From: Marsupella aquatica
Lineage: Eukaryota > Marchantiophyta
Assembly: GCA_973895155.1 (NCBI GenBank)
Contig: OZ316896.1
Coordinates: 13,330,001 to 13,394,000 of the forward strand
Direction of reading: 5' to 3'
Length of the DNA: 64,000 bases
This document shows, piece after piece, positions 1 to 12,284 of this stretch. Numbering within the stretch: the first letter of the stretch is position 1; the number at the start of each line of letters is the position of its first letter. The notes under the pieces were generated by a model that saw nothing but the letters and a program-made list of their open reading frames with translations, did no database searches and was not told where the DNA came from. The position numbers were made by a program, and so were the translations under genes.

Positions 1-140
1 AGTCGGGCCGTAACTACGAGGTTTTGCGTTCTCGCACTATGGTCCCTTATGAGCGTGAATACTTCATGGTTTATGTCTTCAACAAAATTTCTATTTTAGG
101 GCGCACATTGTTGGGGCGCTTTAGGGTCAAGCGTGCAGTA

Positions 141-2990
141 ATCAGGCAACGGGACCTCGTAATTAGAAGTCAAAATCGGGCATTTGCCCATCCACGCCGC
201 CACGATCAACATTAGGGTTATGTTACACGAATGCAAATACATTGACATGATTGTATTCTATTTGTAAACTGATCTCCGCATTTTTTAATATCCTCCCATC
301 CCAACTTTTGTCCATGCTCGATAACAAGTACACTCAACTTTCCACGAGGCGCACGACGCACGCACTTGCCACCATCGATTGCATAGGAAAACAAGGTACT
401 ATTGTGTAGATGTTAGAATGTGTAAACTGAAGGCGCAAACAATGTCAGGAAACAACGTCAGTTCATGGGCTGCAGAGCCCTTTTGCATGTGGCTTAGTAA
501 ATGTTTTTGAGCTTTACGTTAAATGGACATGACTAACCTCTGCACAATACTCATATGCACATTGAAGTACAGGATGGCAAATGATGTAAGTGACATCAAT
601 CTTTGGCGTCGAGGGGATGTCTGTGAGGTGGACATTCCTGATTCTGACAGACAATCACCACAAAGAGCAAGGCGGGGAACAACACGAAGACATCTGAAAA
701 ATCTGAAATCAATCCTGGATGGGAAGAGTCTCGAAGAAGGTGAATCTACTGTGCTTCAAGTTAGTATAAATTGGAGGATTTGTTTGCCTTAAGTATGAAG
801 TTGCTCCCGTATGAATCATAAGTTTTGCACTGTTGAAGTTGTTGCACCCGTAGACGTTCTTCATTATGTATTCTACAATGCTCTTGACAGTGGAAGCAGA
901 GGCAGCTTGCATTCATCTGGGCGAGCGTTTTAGCAATTTTGATGAATTTGATAGATGTTTGGACTCATGGGCTGTGATGCATGGCCGAGTAGTGTATAGA
1001 CTTAAAACCTCCCCCAATTTTCGAACAAGGGTTTGCCGATTTAGTAAGATTGCTCATCGACATGAAAGGAAGTCAAGTGGTGACATCAGACCTGGGCCAG
1101 ACAATTCTGAATGTAGTGATAGTTCAGAAGATGAAGATTCACTGTATATCCATGAATTGGATGATGAAGATGAACATGAATCAGATTGGCACTATAACAG
1201 TCGTTACGGTGAGTATAGTGGGTTCCGTGACAGAGGAATGACATCCAAACCAAGGGGGACACGAAGGACACACAATGCCTATGCAGAACCAGTATTGACA
1301 GCGGAAGAGGTAAAGCTTTTGAAGAGTCCATACCAATATCATTGTGGTTTTTTTGAAGGGTTAGAAATGTAATACTTGTCACTCTGTGTTTTGATGCATG
1401 GTATGTTTGTGCTACCATTGCAGATGGAAGACCGTGAGTTTCAAATTGCTATTCAACAGATGGCAGGATCAACAAACCAGTCTGGAGCAATTGTTCTCAC
1501 AAATGCTCCACAAGTATACCTCAACCGAAATGTCTTCTTTGCATTTTACCATCAATGTTTTGTATACAACGGCATGAGTGTCTTCTATGTTTCATATAAA
1601 CATCCCCATTGTGGTGTGTATTTTGTATACAATGACACCATTGTCTTCTATGTTTCCATATACAATAACATGAATATGTTGTGTGTGGATTGCAATAGGA
1701 GGTTCATGCACCCCTTGGACCTCTGGATCCAAACTGTCTCCAGAGGAACACAACGATGGCAAAGAAACCACACACAGTAGTGCAGCATAGCAGTGTGTGG
1801 CTACCTGGGTCACATGCCCTTGGCACGGTAAAAGTAAGGAAGATTTCTACCACAGGAGTATGCAGGGAGTTTTCTAGGTTTAGGCCCCCGCCAGAGTACG
1901 ATGAAGATGGTTTTGATTGTTCAGCCCACTGCCCATTCAGGGTCCGATGTCACAGGCAAGCTCACAGCGGGGCTCATATCATTACTGTGTGTGAGCTGAA
2001 ACACAATTTTCCAGCATCTAAACACAAGTGGAGGGGCCCAACACAAAAGGCAGTGTGGTTAGGAGACACACTGGCGCCTGGCTAGAGTGTGTAGAAATCT
2101 GAAGGTGCCGGTCAAAGAACTACTCTGCGGATTTCAAGGGGATTATAAAAAGAACAGCACTTACCACCAAATGTGGCAAGCAAAAGACTATGTACGGGAT
2201 CTGCACCTTGGTGGGCAAGAAGACACGTTTCAAATGATTCCAACATTAATTGCCAGGGTGAGAGAGACTGACCCTGGTGCAGTGGCAATCTGGTCCCCAA
2301 TGGAAAACTCCAACGTTTTCTGTCGAGTATTCATTTGCCCATTAGCTACACAAAAAGCATGTACCTACATTCAACCTCTCATCTCTCTTGATGCATGTCA
2401 TACAAAGAACAGGAAGTACCCCACTCAACTGTTCTTAACTACATGTTTGGATGGAAATGGCCAATGATTGATTCTATGTTACGCAGTAGCTCTAGTTGAG
2501 AACACAGATAATTGGATCTGGTTTCTGGAATTGGTAGATAGATCACTCTACGGCATTGAATCGCCTCACATGCCACTCATATCAGACCGACAGAAAGGTC
2601 TACTTGCCGCTGTGAGTTACGTGTGGCCAGGTAAGATACATGCAGCATGTGCAAACCACCTGAGAGCTAATGTCAAGAACAGGCATCGCAAAGTAGCAAC
2701 ATATATTTTTACAGGATGCACATATGCCAACGATAAAAGACAGTAAGTCCAAAAACCTTCATTGCTTTGATTCTACATACATTTGTCTTCTTATGTATAC
2801 ACCGCATACTCAGTGTTCAATACAGTAATATTACCTCTCCTTGAATACAGAATGTGAAGTACATTCTGAATACACTCATGTCAATGTATTCTAATTAATT
2901 AGCATAAGATAACCCTAATGTTGATAGTGGCGGCGCGGAGGTGCAAGGCCCGATTTTCACCTCTAACTACGAGGTCCCGTTGGTAATGGA
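141..2990 (+). mobile_element. Mutator-like DNA transposon (MULE), defective
   Basis: Two ends match each other in inverted orientation: about 145-262 on the left and 2868-2985 on the right. Both ends share, reading inward, CGGGACCTCGTA, then AACATTAGGGTTAT, then AATACATTGACATGA. The arms are ~115 bp with scattered mismatches and small gaps, and such long TIRs are typical of MULEs. Between them lies a broken MULE transposase. Outer boundaries and the 9-bp target duplication could not be fixed because similarity fades outward of position 150 and 2980. The interior is only ~2.6 kb and lacks the 3' part of a full transposase, so this looks like an internally deleted, mutated copy. Confidence 0.82.
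866..2746 (+). pseudogene. MULE transposase remnant
   Basis: Pieces in order: 866-1370 resembles the N-terminal Mutator DNA-binding region (GERFSNFDEFDRCLDSWAV, followed by an acidic stretch); a likely short intron runs ~1371-1422; 1756-2085 carries the second zinc-like region (CPFRVRCHRQAHSG); 2087-2746 carries the catalytic core. The core shows SLDACHTKNRKYPTQ (first catalytic Asp), DGNGQ, WIWFLEL, LISDRQKGLLAAV (second Asp) and HAACANHLRANVK, the order expected for MULE transposases. Damage: the frame changes near 2070-2085, a TGA at 2465-2467 interrupts directly after DGNGQ, and the protein stops before the third catalytic Glu. It cannot encode an active enzyme as read. Confidence 0.85.
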
Positions 2991-3337
2991 TCTTAGCACG
3001 GTCACTGTGATTTTTGCCTGGTTAATGCGTGGTTGAATGGGTACTGTGAAAGTCACCCAGTAAGGCTGAAAACTGTGCAGTATGGCCTTACACGGGGGAA
3101 AAGGGTACATGCCATAATGAGGGGGCTGATTGGGGCAAAAAAGTTTGGAGGGGGCTGATCAAGTAAAATTTCTCCTGAAGGGGGTCTATTGAGCATATCC
3201 CTCTGAAGAATGTATACATTGAAAAGGAAATGTATATATCAGTATACTTAGAATATTCTTAAAACTCTTCTAGAGTAAGTTTGGAAAGAATCCCAAAATA
3301 CTTGAAACTGAAGCCCTTATGGACCTAAATTATTGAG

Positions 3338-3402
3338 AAGATGTACAGATGGACAAGCACAACCCAGAGAAGATGTCCAGATGGACAAGCACAACCCAGA
3401 TG
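3338..3402. repeat. 32-bp direct repeat, 2 copies
   Basis: The unit GAGAAGATGTMCAGATGGAC plus AAGCACAACCCA occurs twice head to tail with one difference. It sits in non-coding sequence just outside the MULE. Confidence 0.7.
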
Positions 3403-3474
3403 GACTGCAGAAATAATTGAACTCAGATAGCACTGCTTGTCGGTAAAACAAAACACTCTTTCCTGTCAACATAA

Positions 3475-3760
3475 CATGTTCCATTGCCAGCCTCAAGGTT
3501 CATGGGAGTAGTTCACCAAATATTAAGTTCCTAATTATATTGCTACCGTAGTGGGGCCCAAAAATTCTAGACTTATTCTTTAATTGTCCAAAGGGCAGTA
3601 AGGTGTTAGGGTCCATTCGGGTTGCAGGATTCATGGGAGTGGTCCATCGAGCCTTACCTTCCTAAGTATTGTGTTAATGGGGCCCAAATTCGAGGAATGA
3701 TTTATTTATTTTTTCATTGCCTACATTGCAGTACGGTAGTGGGGTCCTGTGGGTCGCTGT
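3475..3760. repeat. Diverged ~150-bp tandem duplication
   Basis: Two successive segments share the order TTCATGGGAGTRGTYCA, then TTCCTAA.TAT, then GGGGCCCAAA, and a tract ending in GTAGTGGGG or GCAGTAAGG. They are clearly related but diverged. No coding potential is seen. Confidence 0.5.
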
Positions 3761-4627
3761 TTTGGCAGCGGTGACATAACTATCCTCCCCCCCATCTAAT
3801 AAAAAAAACACACCGAATCGGATTGTGATGAGTGTAGTGACGTTGTGTGCATAGGATAGCAGAGAACAAGGAAAAAATAAATGAAGAAAAGGAATTGATT
3901 AACTGAAGCTCCGTAACAGACTCCAACCAAGCTGACGCGTGACAACTTCTGTGCTGCATTTAAAATTCTCGTTACTGTACCCGTTACAAAAGTGACTGCG
4001 TCTGCCTACCCTTTACATGGGCGACAGTAGTAATGAGCAAGCACGAGTAAGCAATCGCTTCGGGTGGGGGTTCCATGGACGTATTTCCTGGGGGTTCGGG
4101 GTATCCGAGCATTTTTAAGCACGAGTCACCGATTGATCAGGGGTCTGGGTTCCATGGATAGGAAGGGTACTGAGGGTGACGGTATCCTCCCTCTTAATTG
4201 GGGTTTTCAGAGACTCTACCTCATCCACCCCTCCCTCAACTTCAGTTGTGTGTCCAGAGTGATAGTCTAGACTGTAGGCCCGAAAGAATAGTTTTTGATC
4301 ATGATTGTATAACTAGATGCCCAAAAGGAAAAAAAAGAAGCAATAGGCCCAGCTTCTTGTAAACCAACCTTAAGACACCGTTTGGTAGATAGTTGACCTA
4401 TGAAAGTAGTGATTGTTTTAGGGCCATTTTTACAAATTTTTTTTTTTGGTAGCAGAGCCTGTGTGCAAACTTGCTTTACACAGTGCCTCATTCTTGACAA
4501 AAAGTGACACTACATGACAAAAGCAACAAAAGGAAAGATTTGCATGAAAACATCTTTTGCAACCAAATCCATGAAAAAATGTTTTTCAAAAGAAACACCA
4601 ACACGTACTAAAGGAATGAGCTAACTC

Positions 4628-5020
4628 ATGTAGTAACCTATGGCCCAAAGGGGGTTGTGGGTGGTAATCCTTGAGGGCAGTGAGTCCAAAGGGGGTTGTG
4701 GGAGGTAATCCTTGAGGGCAGTGAGCCCAAAGGGGCTACAACCATGGCCATCGATAGGAGATGGATTAACAAAATAGGCTGAATACAAATTTTCATTATT
4801 TTTGACTTAAAAGTTGTGCCTTAAATTGGATAAACCTCTAGGCTGACTGGCCAAGAGCGAGAATCTCATAACCCCCTACCAGGCCAAAACTCATAAACTC
4901 TTCCATAGACAAACAAAAGTAATGCCCGAAATCGGATAACCCTCTAGGCTGGCTGGCCAGGGGCTAGAATTTCACAACCCCCATAGCAGGCCAAAACTCA
5001 TAACTCCTCCATAGACAAAC
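4628..5020. repeat. Two adjacent tandem duplications (~53 bp and ~115 bp)
   Basis: At 4640-4740 the phrase CCAAAGGGGGTTGTGGG plus GGTAATCCTTGAGGGCAGTGAG occurs twice with few changes. At 4835-5015 a longer segment containing GGCTGRCTGGCCA, CAGGCCAAAACTCATAA and CTCCATAGACAAACA occurs twice. No gene is seen between 3000 and 5100. Confidence 0.65.
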
Positions 5021-5281
5021 AGAGAGTAAAGTGAAGCAGGGATAGGTCTAACAAGAATAATTCCAAACCTACGGTAATATTTTCTAGAGGTCCTGTAGCG
5101 TTACCAAAACGACACCTCCCGCCTCCACGCTCCCTATTATTACTATTTCAGATTCAAATTCCTCCCCCACTCCCTATACTCCCTCTAGAGAAACTCCGAC
5201 TCTCTACGGTCCCGTTGCTCTGATGGAGTGAGCAGTGATGGGCGACGAGGAATGGAAGTGCGGCCTCTCTGTCTCAGCGAT

Positions 5282-5524
5282 GGTGTGCTTTTGGCACAGT
5301 GGTGGACGGCATCGAGATTGACGGAGGTGGTGGCAGTCTGCTGATGTACAGTGGTCACTTGATCACACCCATGCGAGTGGACATTTATGCGTCAGGGTCT
5401 GGAGCAGTGGAGCTTGTCCGGAAGCATCGCTTGAATTTTGAAATCGAAGAGCTACCCCAGCTGAACTCTCTACTGACCGTGGAGGAGGAAACATTCTCAG
5501 CGATTATTGTTATTACTATTACTA
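5282..5524 (+). other. Coding-like fragment of unknown identity
   Basis: After a plausible splice acceptor (TTTTGGCACAG) a clean frame from 5299 encodes a hydrophilic, protein-like stretch including VDGIEIDGGGG and RVDIYASGSGAVELVRKHRL. It then runs into an ATT/ACT microsatellite and a GGCGAT repeat (5500-5550) before a stop. I do not recognise the family. It could be an exon of the gene ending at 8349, a fragment of another gene, or a chance open frame in 5' UTR sequence. Confidence 0.25.
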
Positions 5525-6439
5525 TTATGGCGATGGCGATGGCGATGCGCATTTGAGATTCGCTGCTGGGTCTGTCGGCGACACCACTGTAGTTCGTGCG
5601 GCGTCGTGGGTCTTCGATCGGCCGGAATTGGATGGGATTTTGGATTTTGGATTTTGGAGGTGCGTTTCTGTGGGCGAGGAGCTTTGTTTGAACGTTTGAA
5701 GTTGTGGATCGCTCTCTGTCGCACCTCGTTGCGGAGTACAAAGTTAGAAGCGCAGAAGATGGTGGAGGGCGCTGCTGCATTGGTGGTCGTTGGAGAGATA
5801 TCGCCTCCCTTCTGCCGCTGCTGCTCGTTTCGGTGATGTCAAGCAATCGGCTGCCATCGTTTACTGTGAGAAGTTGGCTTGAGCGTGCTCTGCTCTCGAT
5901 TGTGGAGCTCATGCACAGAGATCTCTGCATGACGAGAGGCAGAGGCAATCAGACGCAGGACTGCGCATAGCTCACTAGAATGCTCGGTTCGGCGGAAGAG
6001 GAGACTCGTCTGGGATGGAGATAGAATAGCAGGGGGACACGGACAATTGGTTCGAAAGGTCCTGATCGAAAGCTGCGTCGAAATCTCCTGACCAGTGGCA
6101 CTTCATTGTCTAGCTCTCCTGGCTCTGTCGACGGAAGAGTGCCCGAGTTGCCGATTTGATCTCCAGACTCGCGCGAAATTGAGTTCTGTTCCAGGTGCGA
6201 TCACTACCCGCCAAGCGCAGTGTTCAAAAATCTGTTCTTCACATTATGGAGAGGCAATATTTGTGTCTCAACGGCAGTCTTCAGTGGGAGTGAGAACTAC
6301 AGAGCAGCTAAGGGAGCTGGAGCTCTTTTCCGTGTGGTTCAAATCCGGATAAGTAACTGCTTTGTAACGGTTCCCTTTCGTTTTGCATTGCAGGAGTGTT
6401 CGAGGGATCTAGCAGTGGATGTGAAAGGAATTCGAAGCT

Positions 6440-6563
6440 ATGCATATCCGACCAGCCGAGCCGGGTCAGCCCGATGGTCAACAGGTGAGAGTTCTACACC
6501 TTGGTGCTGTTTACGACATCATCTGGGCGGACTCTTCATTGGGAGTGAGTTGTCGAGTCACTG
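6440..6563 (+). other. Possible upstream coding exon
   Basis: From the ATG at 6440 an open segment encodes VRVLHLGAVYDII and LGVSCRVTG. It has two possible donors, GTGAGT at 6545 and GTAAAT at 6564. Used with the first donor it joins the downstream Ser/Thr/Pro-rich gene in frame. With the second, its alternating hydrophobic pattern resembles the first strands of an OB fold such as TEN1, but I found no continuing exon. A likely 5' intron acceptor lies at ~6393 (TTTTGCATTGCAG). Confidence 0.3.
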
Positions 6564-6639
6564 GTAAATTTCTGATTAATTCGATTAGATAACGTTGTTT
6601 TTGCGGTAGTAACATCAGACGTGGGGACAATTGGATCCA

Positions 6640-7213
6640 ATGGACTCTAACATCGGGTCGTCTTGCCAACAGCGCGAACCCGGAACTGTTAGAAGGTTGC
6701 GCCTTGGAGGAAGCGCTTCTCGTGTCCCAGTTCAACCCTCGAAGAAAACGGCAGAAACGGTAAGCTGTTTTGGTCGGCTTGTCGTAGGTGCATTCAGCAG
6801 TAGTTTTCGTGCGCAACCAATCTATCACCTGAATCGGTTCGTTCATTGCGTCACCATGTTCTCGATATGTTGCAATCAAAACTTCATCTGCCAAAATGTC
6901 TCTTCAAAATCTCGCTTTTAAAATCTTTGGTCAATTTGGTCACACGTAGATGTTGCTAATCACATGTTTCTATGCCGCGCTTTTGGTGTGTGACAGCCTC
7001 TGCGAGCTCTAGTCAATGCCATCGGCCAAAGTTTCAGCTCGAGAACGCCGTTGAGGGGCCAAACCGCTGGGACGAGGACACCATCTTCAGTGAAAAGTAG
7101 TCTCTTCTCCGCGGGTGGGAAAGCTTCATCTTCCACTCCAGCGGAAAATACGCGGAGTAAGTCGTTGTTCTCATCAGAGAGTCGAAACAATGGGACTTCA
7201 TCCGCCGCCGCAG

Positions 7214-7246
<33 letters not shown>

Positions 7247-8349
7247 GGTCAACAACAGCTGCTAGCAATTCATCGAGAGTTCCCTCCACTCCCAAATCCT
7301 CCAGAACCCAAGCTACTGCTGGTACACCGTCAAAAGTGCCTGCCACTCCTCTCTCGTCAAGATTACGGGCCCCTGCTGCTACGCCGTCCAACAGGCGAAG
7401 CTCCCTGTCCTCCTCTTCCTCTGGTTATTCTTCCAATTCAGCTTCTTCCAATTCATCAATGGTAAAACAGAGTTCCTCGTCCACTCCTTCAAGTAGGTAC
7501 GTCCCTGCTACTCCATCAAGTAGACAGGTCCCTGCAACTCCATCAAGTAGACAGGTCCCTGCAACTCCATCAAGTAGACGGGTCCCTGCCACTCCATCAA
7601 CAGCGTCAAGAAAATTAGACCCAGCTAACACCCCGGTGACCAAGAAAACCACAATGCCTCCTCGGACTCCGACGACTCAAAACAATTCCAAGACATCATC
7701 CTCAAAACCTTCGTGCATTTCTCTGCCTACTCCCAGGAGGCCGACCGTCAATTCCACCCCGGGACCCAAACAGGCATCCACTCCTCAAGCGAGAAGTAAG
7801 AGCTTCTTCCCAACTACTCCAGTCTCAAAAAAACATACATCTGAGTATCCTCCTACAACTCCAATTTCCGGAGTTGAATCGAACAACGGTTGCAGCACAC
7901 CGTATGGCCAGAACAGCTCCAACCAAACCTTCTACACTCCCACGTCAACTCTCCCTCTCACTCCCCTTCAGCACAGGAACTTCAACGTCCCCGACTCTTC
8001 CAGAAAGCTTCATTTTGGCATCAACGTGGTAGCGATGGTGGAGCAGGAAAACATGGGCCAAACTACACCTAGACCTGCCAGTACTGTAATCACTGAACCC
8101 ACATTTTCCTTCGACAAGAATAGGCTGGCGTTGATCAAGGCCAGAAAGAATACTTCGCAGTTGCTCAAGTCTCCTGCTCTGCGATTAAGAGCTCCAGATC
8201 TTCACTCATGTCAGACTCCAACCAGAACTCCCGGGAGAGCTTTGCAGCAGGTTGCAGAAGATTGTTGTTCACAATTTGACGACGGTGCTGTCGTAACAGG
8301 TGCAAACCATAGCCCGGCCAGGAGGAGGGTCGCCAATTCGCTTTTCTAA
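6640..8349 (+). CDS. Ser/Thr/Pro-rich protein with TPSSR repeats, unknown function
   Basis: The model has an exon at 6619-6759 (ATG at 6640), an intron at 6760-6996 (GTAAGC..GACAG) and an exon at 6997-8349. The junction is in phase 0 and gives about 490 aa. The protein is basic, low-complexity and rich in S, T, P, A. Four near-copies of VPATPSSR at ~7500-7600 form an imperfect 10-residue repeat. An Ala/Thr run at ~7200-7250 comes from a CAG/ACA-rich tract. Many Ser/Thr-Pro sites suggest a phosphoregulated nuclear or cytoskeletal protein, but this is inference. More ordered C-terminal segments include FSFDKNRLALIKARK. I do not recognise a domain. An upstream ATG at 6440 could add 35 aa through a donor at 6545 (GTGAGT) and the acceptor at 6618, also in phase 0. 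Confidence 0.6.
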
Positions 8350-8986
8350 AGTAGAAGACAGTCGAAGGAGCGCCACAAATTGGTGTTCAAAATAGGATGC
8401 GGGTGCCTGCTCGCATTGACCTTCAACAATTCGATGATCTTGGACGTGATAGTCACACTGAAACTCTTTCTGAATACTTTTTATGCTCGCGTCCTAAGTT
8501 CAGGTGGATTAAATGGATCCGCTTCCTAGTTTTTGAACTTATTAGTTCTTTTAATGTTCAAACGCTGGCCGTGAGGTGCTTTATACTCAGCAGTGCAACC
8601 TAGCTCGACACCTCTTCGGGTATTATCAAGAATTTCGAGTGGATTGCTTCGTATAATACCTCCAATGCGATGGAAGTGGCAGCGGTATGTGTCGCCATTT
8701 GTTTATGGGCGGATGTTAGACCTGCACAGGGTAATCTGGGTGGTCCTAAATTATGTGTCTTGTAGATTCGTGACGTCCCCCGCATCCTTTCCGATTTCAA
8801 TCTCTGTAGAGGAAATGGGGGCCAGTTTTCACGCAGGATTCTTTGGCTGTGGGCGCAGCAGCAGCTGTCGAAGCGGAAACTCCTGCAAGTAATTGTGGGG
8901 AACTTATTCAGTGTGTTCAAATTATTGAAGTCTTTAAGCTCTATTTTATTCTTGAGACCTCTCAAATGTTCGATAGGGTACGAAAC

Positions 8987-9118
8987 GCGAAATTCAGGGG
9001 GTGTACAAGAGTTATCTGACTGATCCTAGTGAGAAAAGCACGTTTGTGGAACTAATCGGTCGATCATCGGTTCTCGCTTGGACATTGCTGCCAACTATGC
9101 TAACCCCCTGAATTTCGC
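8987..9118. repeat. 132-bp foldback with perfect 16-bp inverted termini
   Basis: GCGAAATTCAGGGGGT at 8987-9002 is exactly complementary to ACCCCCTGAATTTCGC at 9103-9118. The interior has no ORF. This could be a very small MITE or a foldback. I could not see a clear target duplication. Confidence 0.6.
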
Positions 9119-10085
9119 CCAATAGTTGAGTGGTGGACAAGAATAATTGCCTGCGCTCCGTGTTTGGAGCAGAGCTCTGTTTGCTGCTACGTCAGGGAAG
9201 AATGGCTGATGGAGAGGGGTCCAAGATTGGATCAAGGTTGGCCAGGTTTTTATGGCATTGTTTGGATCATGATGTGATTTAGTTCAAGGGAGAGAATTTG
9301 ATCAGTAGATGAGCCGAGATTGCGTTTGCAGGCATTATATGCACATGTTCTTTCAGGCACCTAGCAGGAGTGATGGACCTCCTCAAGACTCAATGCGGGA
9401 GTCAGGGGTTTGGGCCCATTTGGATCGTTATTTGGGCAGATTTGCCTTCCTTTAGTAAGAACTTGGACAACCTTACACTCGTTAACTCATGGCATCGCAT
9501 TAGTTGACAACGGAATTTCTTCAATTGAGTGTAACTGGAGAACTTGGAGCAACACTTGGACAGTAGCAGCAAATTAGGTGTTTTGGCCAACCTGAGCTCA
9601 ATCTTTGTGCCCGACAGTGAGCATTTGTGAGGTTTGTTCCGAGCGTGAGGTTTTCATGATTAGCTGCAAATTTGTACTTATGGACAAGTGATAAGTTTCC
9701 CCTTTGCATTGTCGTGAGAACCCGGACTACTGTGATGTCTCCTGCAAAATGTTTGATCCCTTCTTTTCCGTCCTGTAATAAAGAACTAGGTCTTTTTAGA
9801 TTGCACTGCAGGTTTGTAAGTCCGAGAGCCCCTAACAGTGGCGAAAGAACTAAAGCCATGAATAGATGTACATTAATGAACACAAATTTACTGTGAACGC
9901 TGAACTCTCTTATAACTTCCGCGCAGGTACCATAGATTGGGTTTGGAGCCTACAAAATGTTATGTTTTGGGAGTGAAAGGGAATGTGCTTGTTTGCCATA
10001 GATTCTCAAACATATTCCTGGCTGCAAACATATTTCAAATCCAGACCTGGAATTTGGTTACATATTCAGAGCGGCAAAAAGTTTT

Positions 10086-10247
10086 CTGGGACTGGCAAAA
10101 CCAATCTACACCTTATAGAACACCCCATGTTTGCATCTGGGCTAGTCCAGACATTCTTTCTGTGGGTTCTGGGCCTGGTAAAACCAATCTACACCCCATA
10201 GGACACCACATGTTTGCATCTGGGCTAGTCCAGACATTCTTTCTGTG
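10086..10247. repeat. 83-bp tandem duplication
   Basis: The segment beginning CTGGGMCTGGYAAAACCAAT and ending GACATTCTTTCTGTG is present twice in tandem, at 10086 and 10169, with few differences. It is in non-coding sequence. Confidence 0.85.
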
Positions 10248-12284
10248 ATCCTGTGCTGCATTGTTTGCTGTCAATGTGTTCAAGGAATGTAGAACCTTCC
10301 ACCATGTTGGGTTCATTTTGCGGCCCAAAGGAGGGCACCAGTGAAACCCTGCAAAAGACCTTCCAAGGTGCAGCAGGTACCAACCAGTACTATTTGGCTG
10401 TTCTGGATGGTAGCTGCCGCACCTCAACTGGCGCAGATGCTCTTAGATTTAACCAGCAGAACTAGGAAAAACCGAGAGGATCACTTACAATAGTGCCCAA
10501 ACACTATGAGAGATGGTGAATATGTCCCAACACTTTCCTGGAAAACCACATATAACAACTGTGGGCTTCTGGAGACTCAACTTGGTTTCTAGAGTAATTT
10601 CCTGGAAGACCTAAAGGAAGGATTGTGGTAAACTTCAGAAACCTTAAGATTTGAAAAGGCTGTTCCCCCAGCGTTAAACAGTTGACATTTTGCCTCGGAA
10701 AAAGTGTTGGTTTGACGACAGGGTAATCTTACAGCATTGTGACCAACTTTTCTTTTGGTGACAAAATCTCACCAAAATCCTCCTCGTCCAGAAACCTTCA
10801 CCACTCATGGCCAAATTTCTCCAGATCACTAGGTAGTCTCCCAGAAGTCACAGGGCCAATTAGGGCCAATCTGATGGTTGTCCTTAGATCTAGGGATATC
10901 TAATTGTCAAAAGCATATCTTATATTTTTCAATGGGGAATATTCTCCTCTTTCACACATCATAAAGAATTTCTCTGGGCAAATTGAGAATTACCTTACAA
11001 GTTACACTAACTTATCCTAACCCACTGGGCTTTAAATTGGAGCAGTTACATTCCAAAGTAGTTTTGATGATATCTCTTGTCTAGAGATTTAGGATTAGAT
11101 TCACTCAGAGCAGCATTATTTTTAGTGGCCAACTAATCTATATTGTGTCTCATTACTCCACCATGCCAGAGTACCCATTAGCCATCCAACCACAGTCCTC
11201 AAATTTAGAGAGATCTAATGGTCAGGAATAAATCTAAGAAATTCATACAAGGCACATTCCTAGTATCCCCTCCTAGACACAGGTAACATTCGCCACCCTG
11301 GCAAATAAAAAATACTCAAAATCACCTTTCCCCATAGTATCTCTAGTCTAGGGATGTAGACTCCCCACCCCAATTCCAAAGACCTTTTTGTGGTCGGTTG
11401 AAAGTTGTGCTGTGCCAATGATCTCTTGACAAGGAGATATGATTGCTTTAACATCTTTAGTGTCACATTTAGATCTGGCACTATAAACAGTGCCAATCTT
11501 AGATGCAGCTTACCAAAGTGACATGGATTTAAGTGTTAGCTGCCAGCTGCTCAGCCTGCCAGGTCTTGTATGACCAATTTTGTTGTAGTCAGATGCAAGC
11601 AACCCAAAGTCGTGGGAGACCAAAACAGTCACTTTTTGCCTACTCTTTTGGGTGATTAAGAGAACTTACTAGTAATTATGGTAACCTGGATCCACCAGGG
11701 TTTTGCTTCAGGGGCAGTGGTGGTTTAAAGCCAGGTGAGTTAAACTCCCAGGGAGATACTCACAAATGTTTTGTGAATTTGGGTCAAAAGGGAGCTACTG
11801 TAAGCTCTCTGCCCCAACAAGAGAAAATGTGAAAAGTGGGGGTTAAAGGGTGGGGTCTTGTACCTTGGGTGACAGCACTTAGGGTCTCACTTGTTTTTGA
11901 CTAGGGCAAGACCATCTGAACAAGAGTTGGATGTTACATACGGGTAGTCATCTCGCACTAGCCTAACCTCAGTGTCACCTGAAGAGTCACCCTGTGTACA
12001 ATGCTTGAACACTAAAACACAACTCAAGGCAAGGTGACTTGCCCCTAAAATCACTCTAATCTAATTGAAAAACTTAAGGTGGGACATTTGAGATATCTGG
12101 TTCATTGAGCATTCGCATATAGCCAAAAAGTGGGACATGCTCTCATTTCAAAGTCTTAGCTACTTATCTGAGAACATGCTGCCAATACACTGTAAACCTT
12201 GGATGCGTAACATTGACACCGAGTCCAGCATGAAAGAAATTGTGCACATGAGTAATATAGTATAGAGAGCTCTTGTCAAGTTGC

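Noticed and set aside
5385-5948. 187-codon minus-strand ORF
   Set aside because: It includes hydrophobic runs made by the ATT/GGCGAT microsatellites read backwards and overlaps a better plus-strand frame; no family features.
6511-6894. 127-codon minus-strand ORF
   Set aside because: It spans the exon and introns of the plus-strand Ser/Thr/Pro-rich gene and has no recognisable domain.
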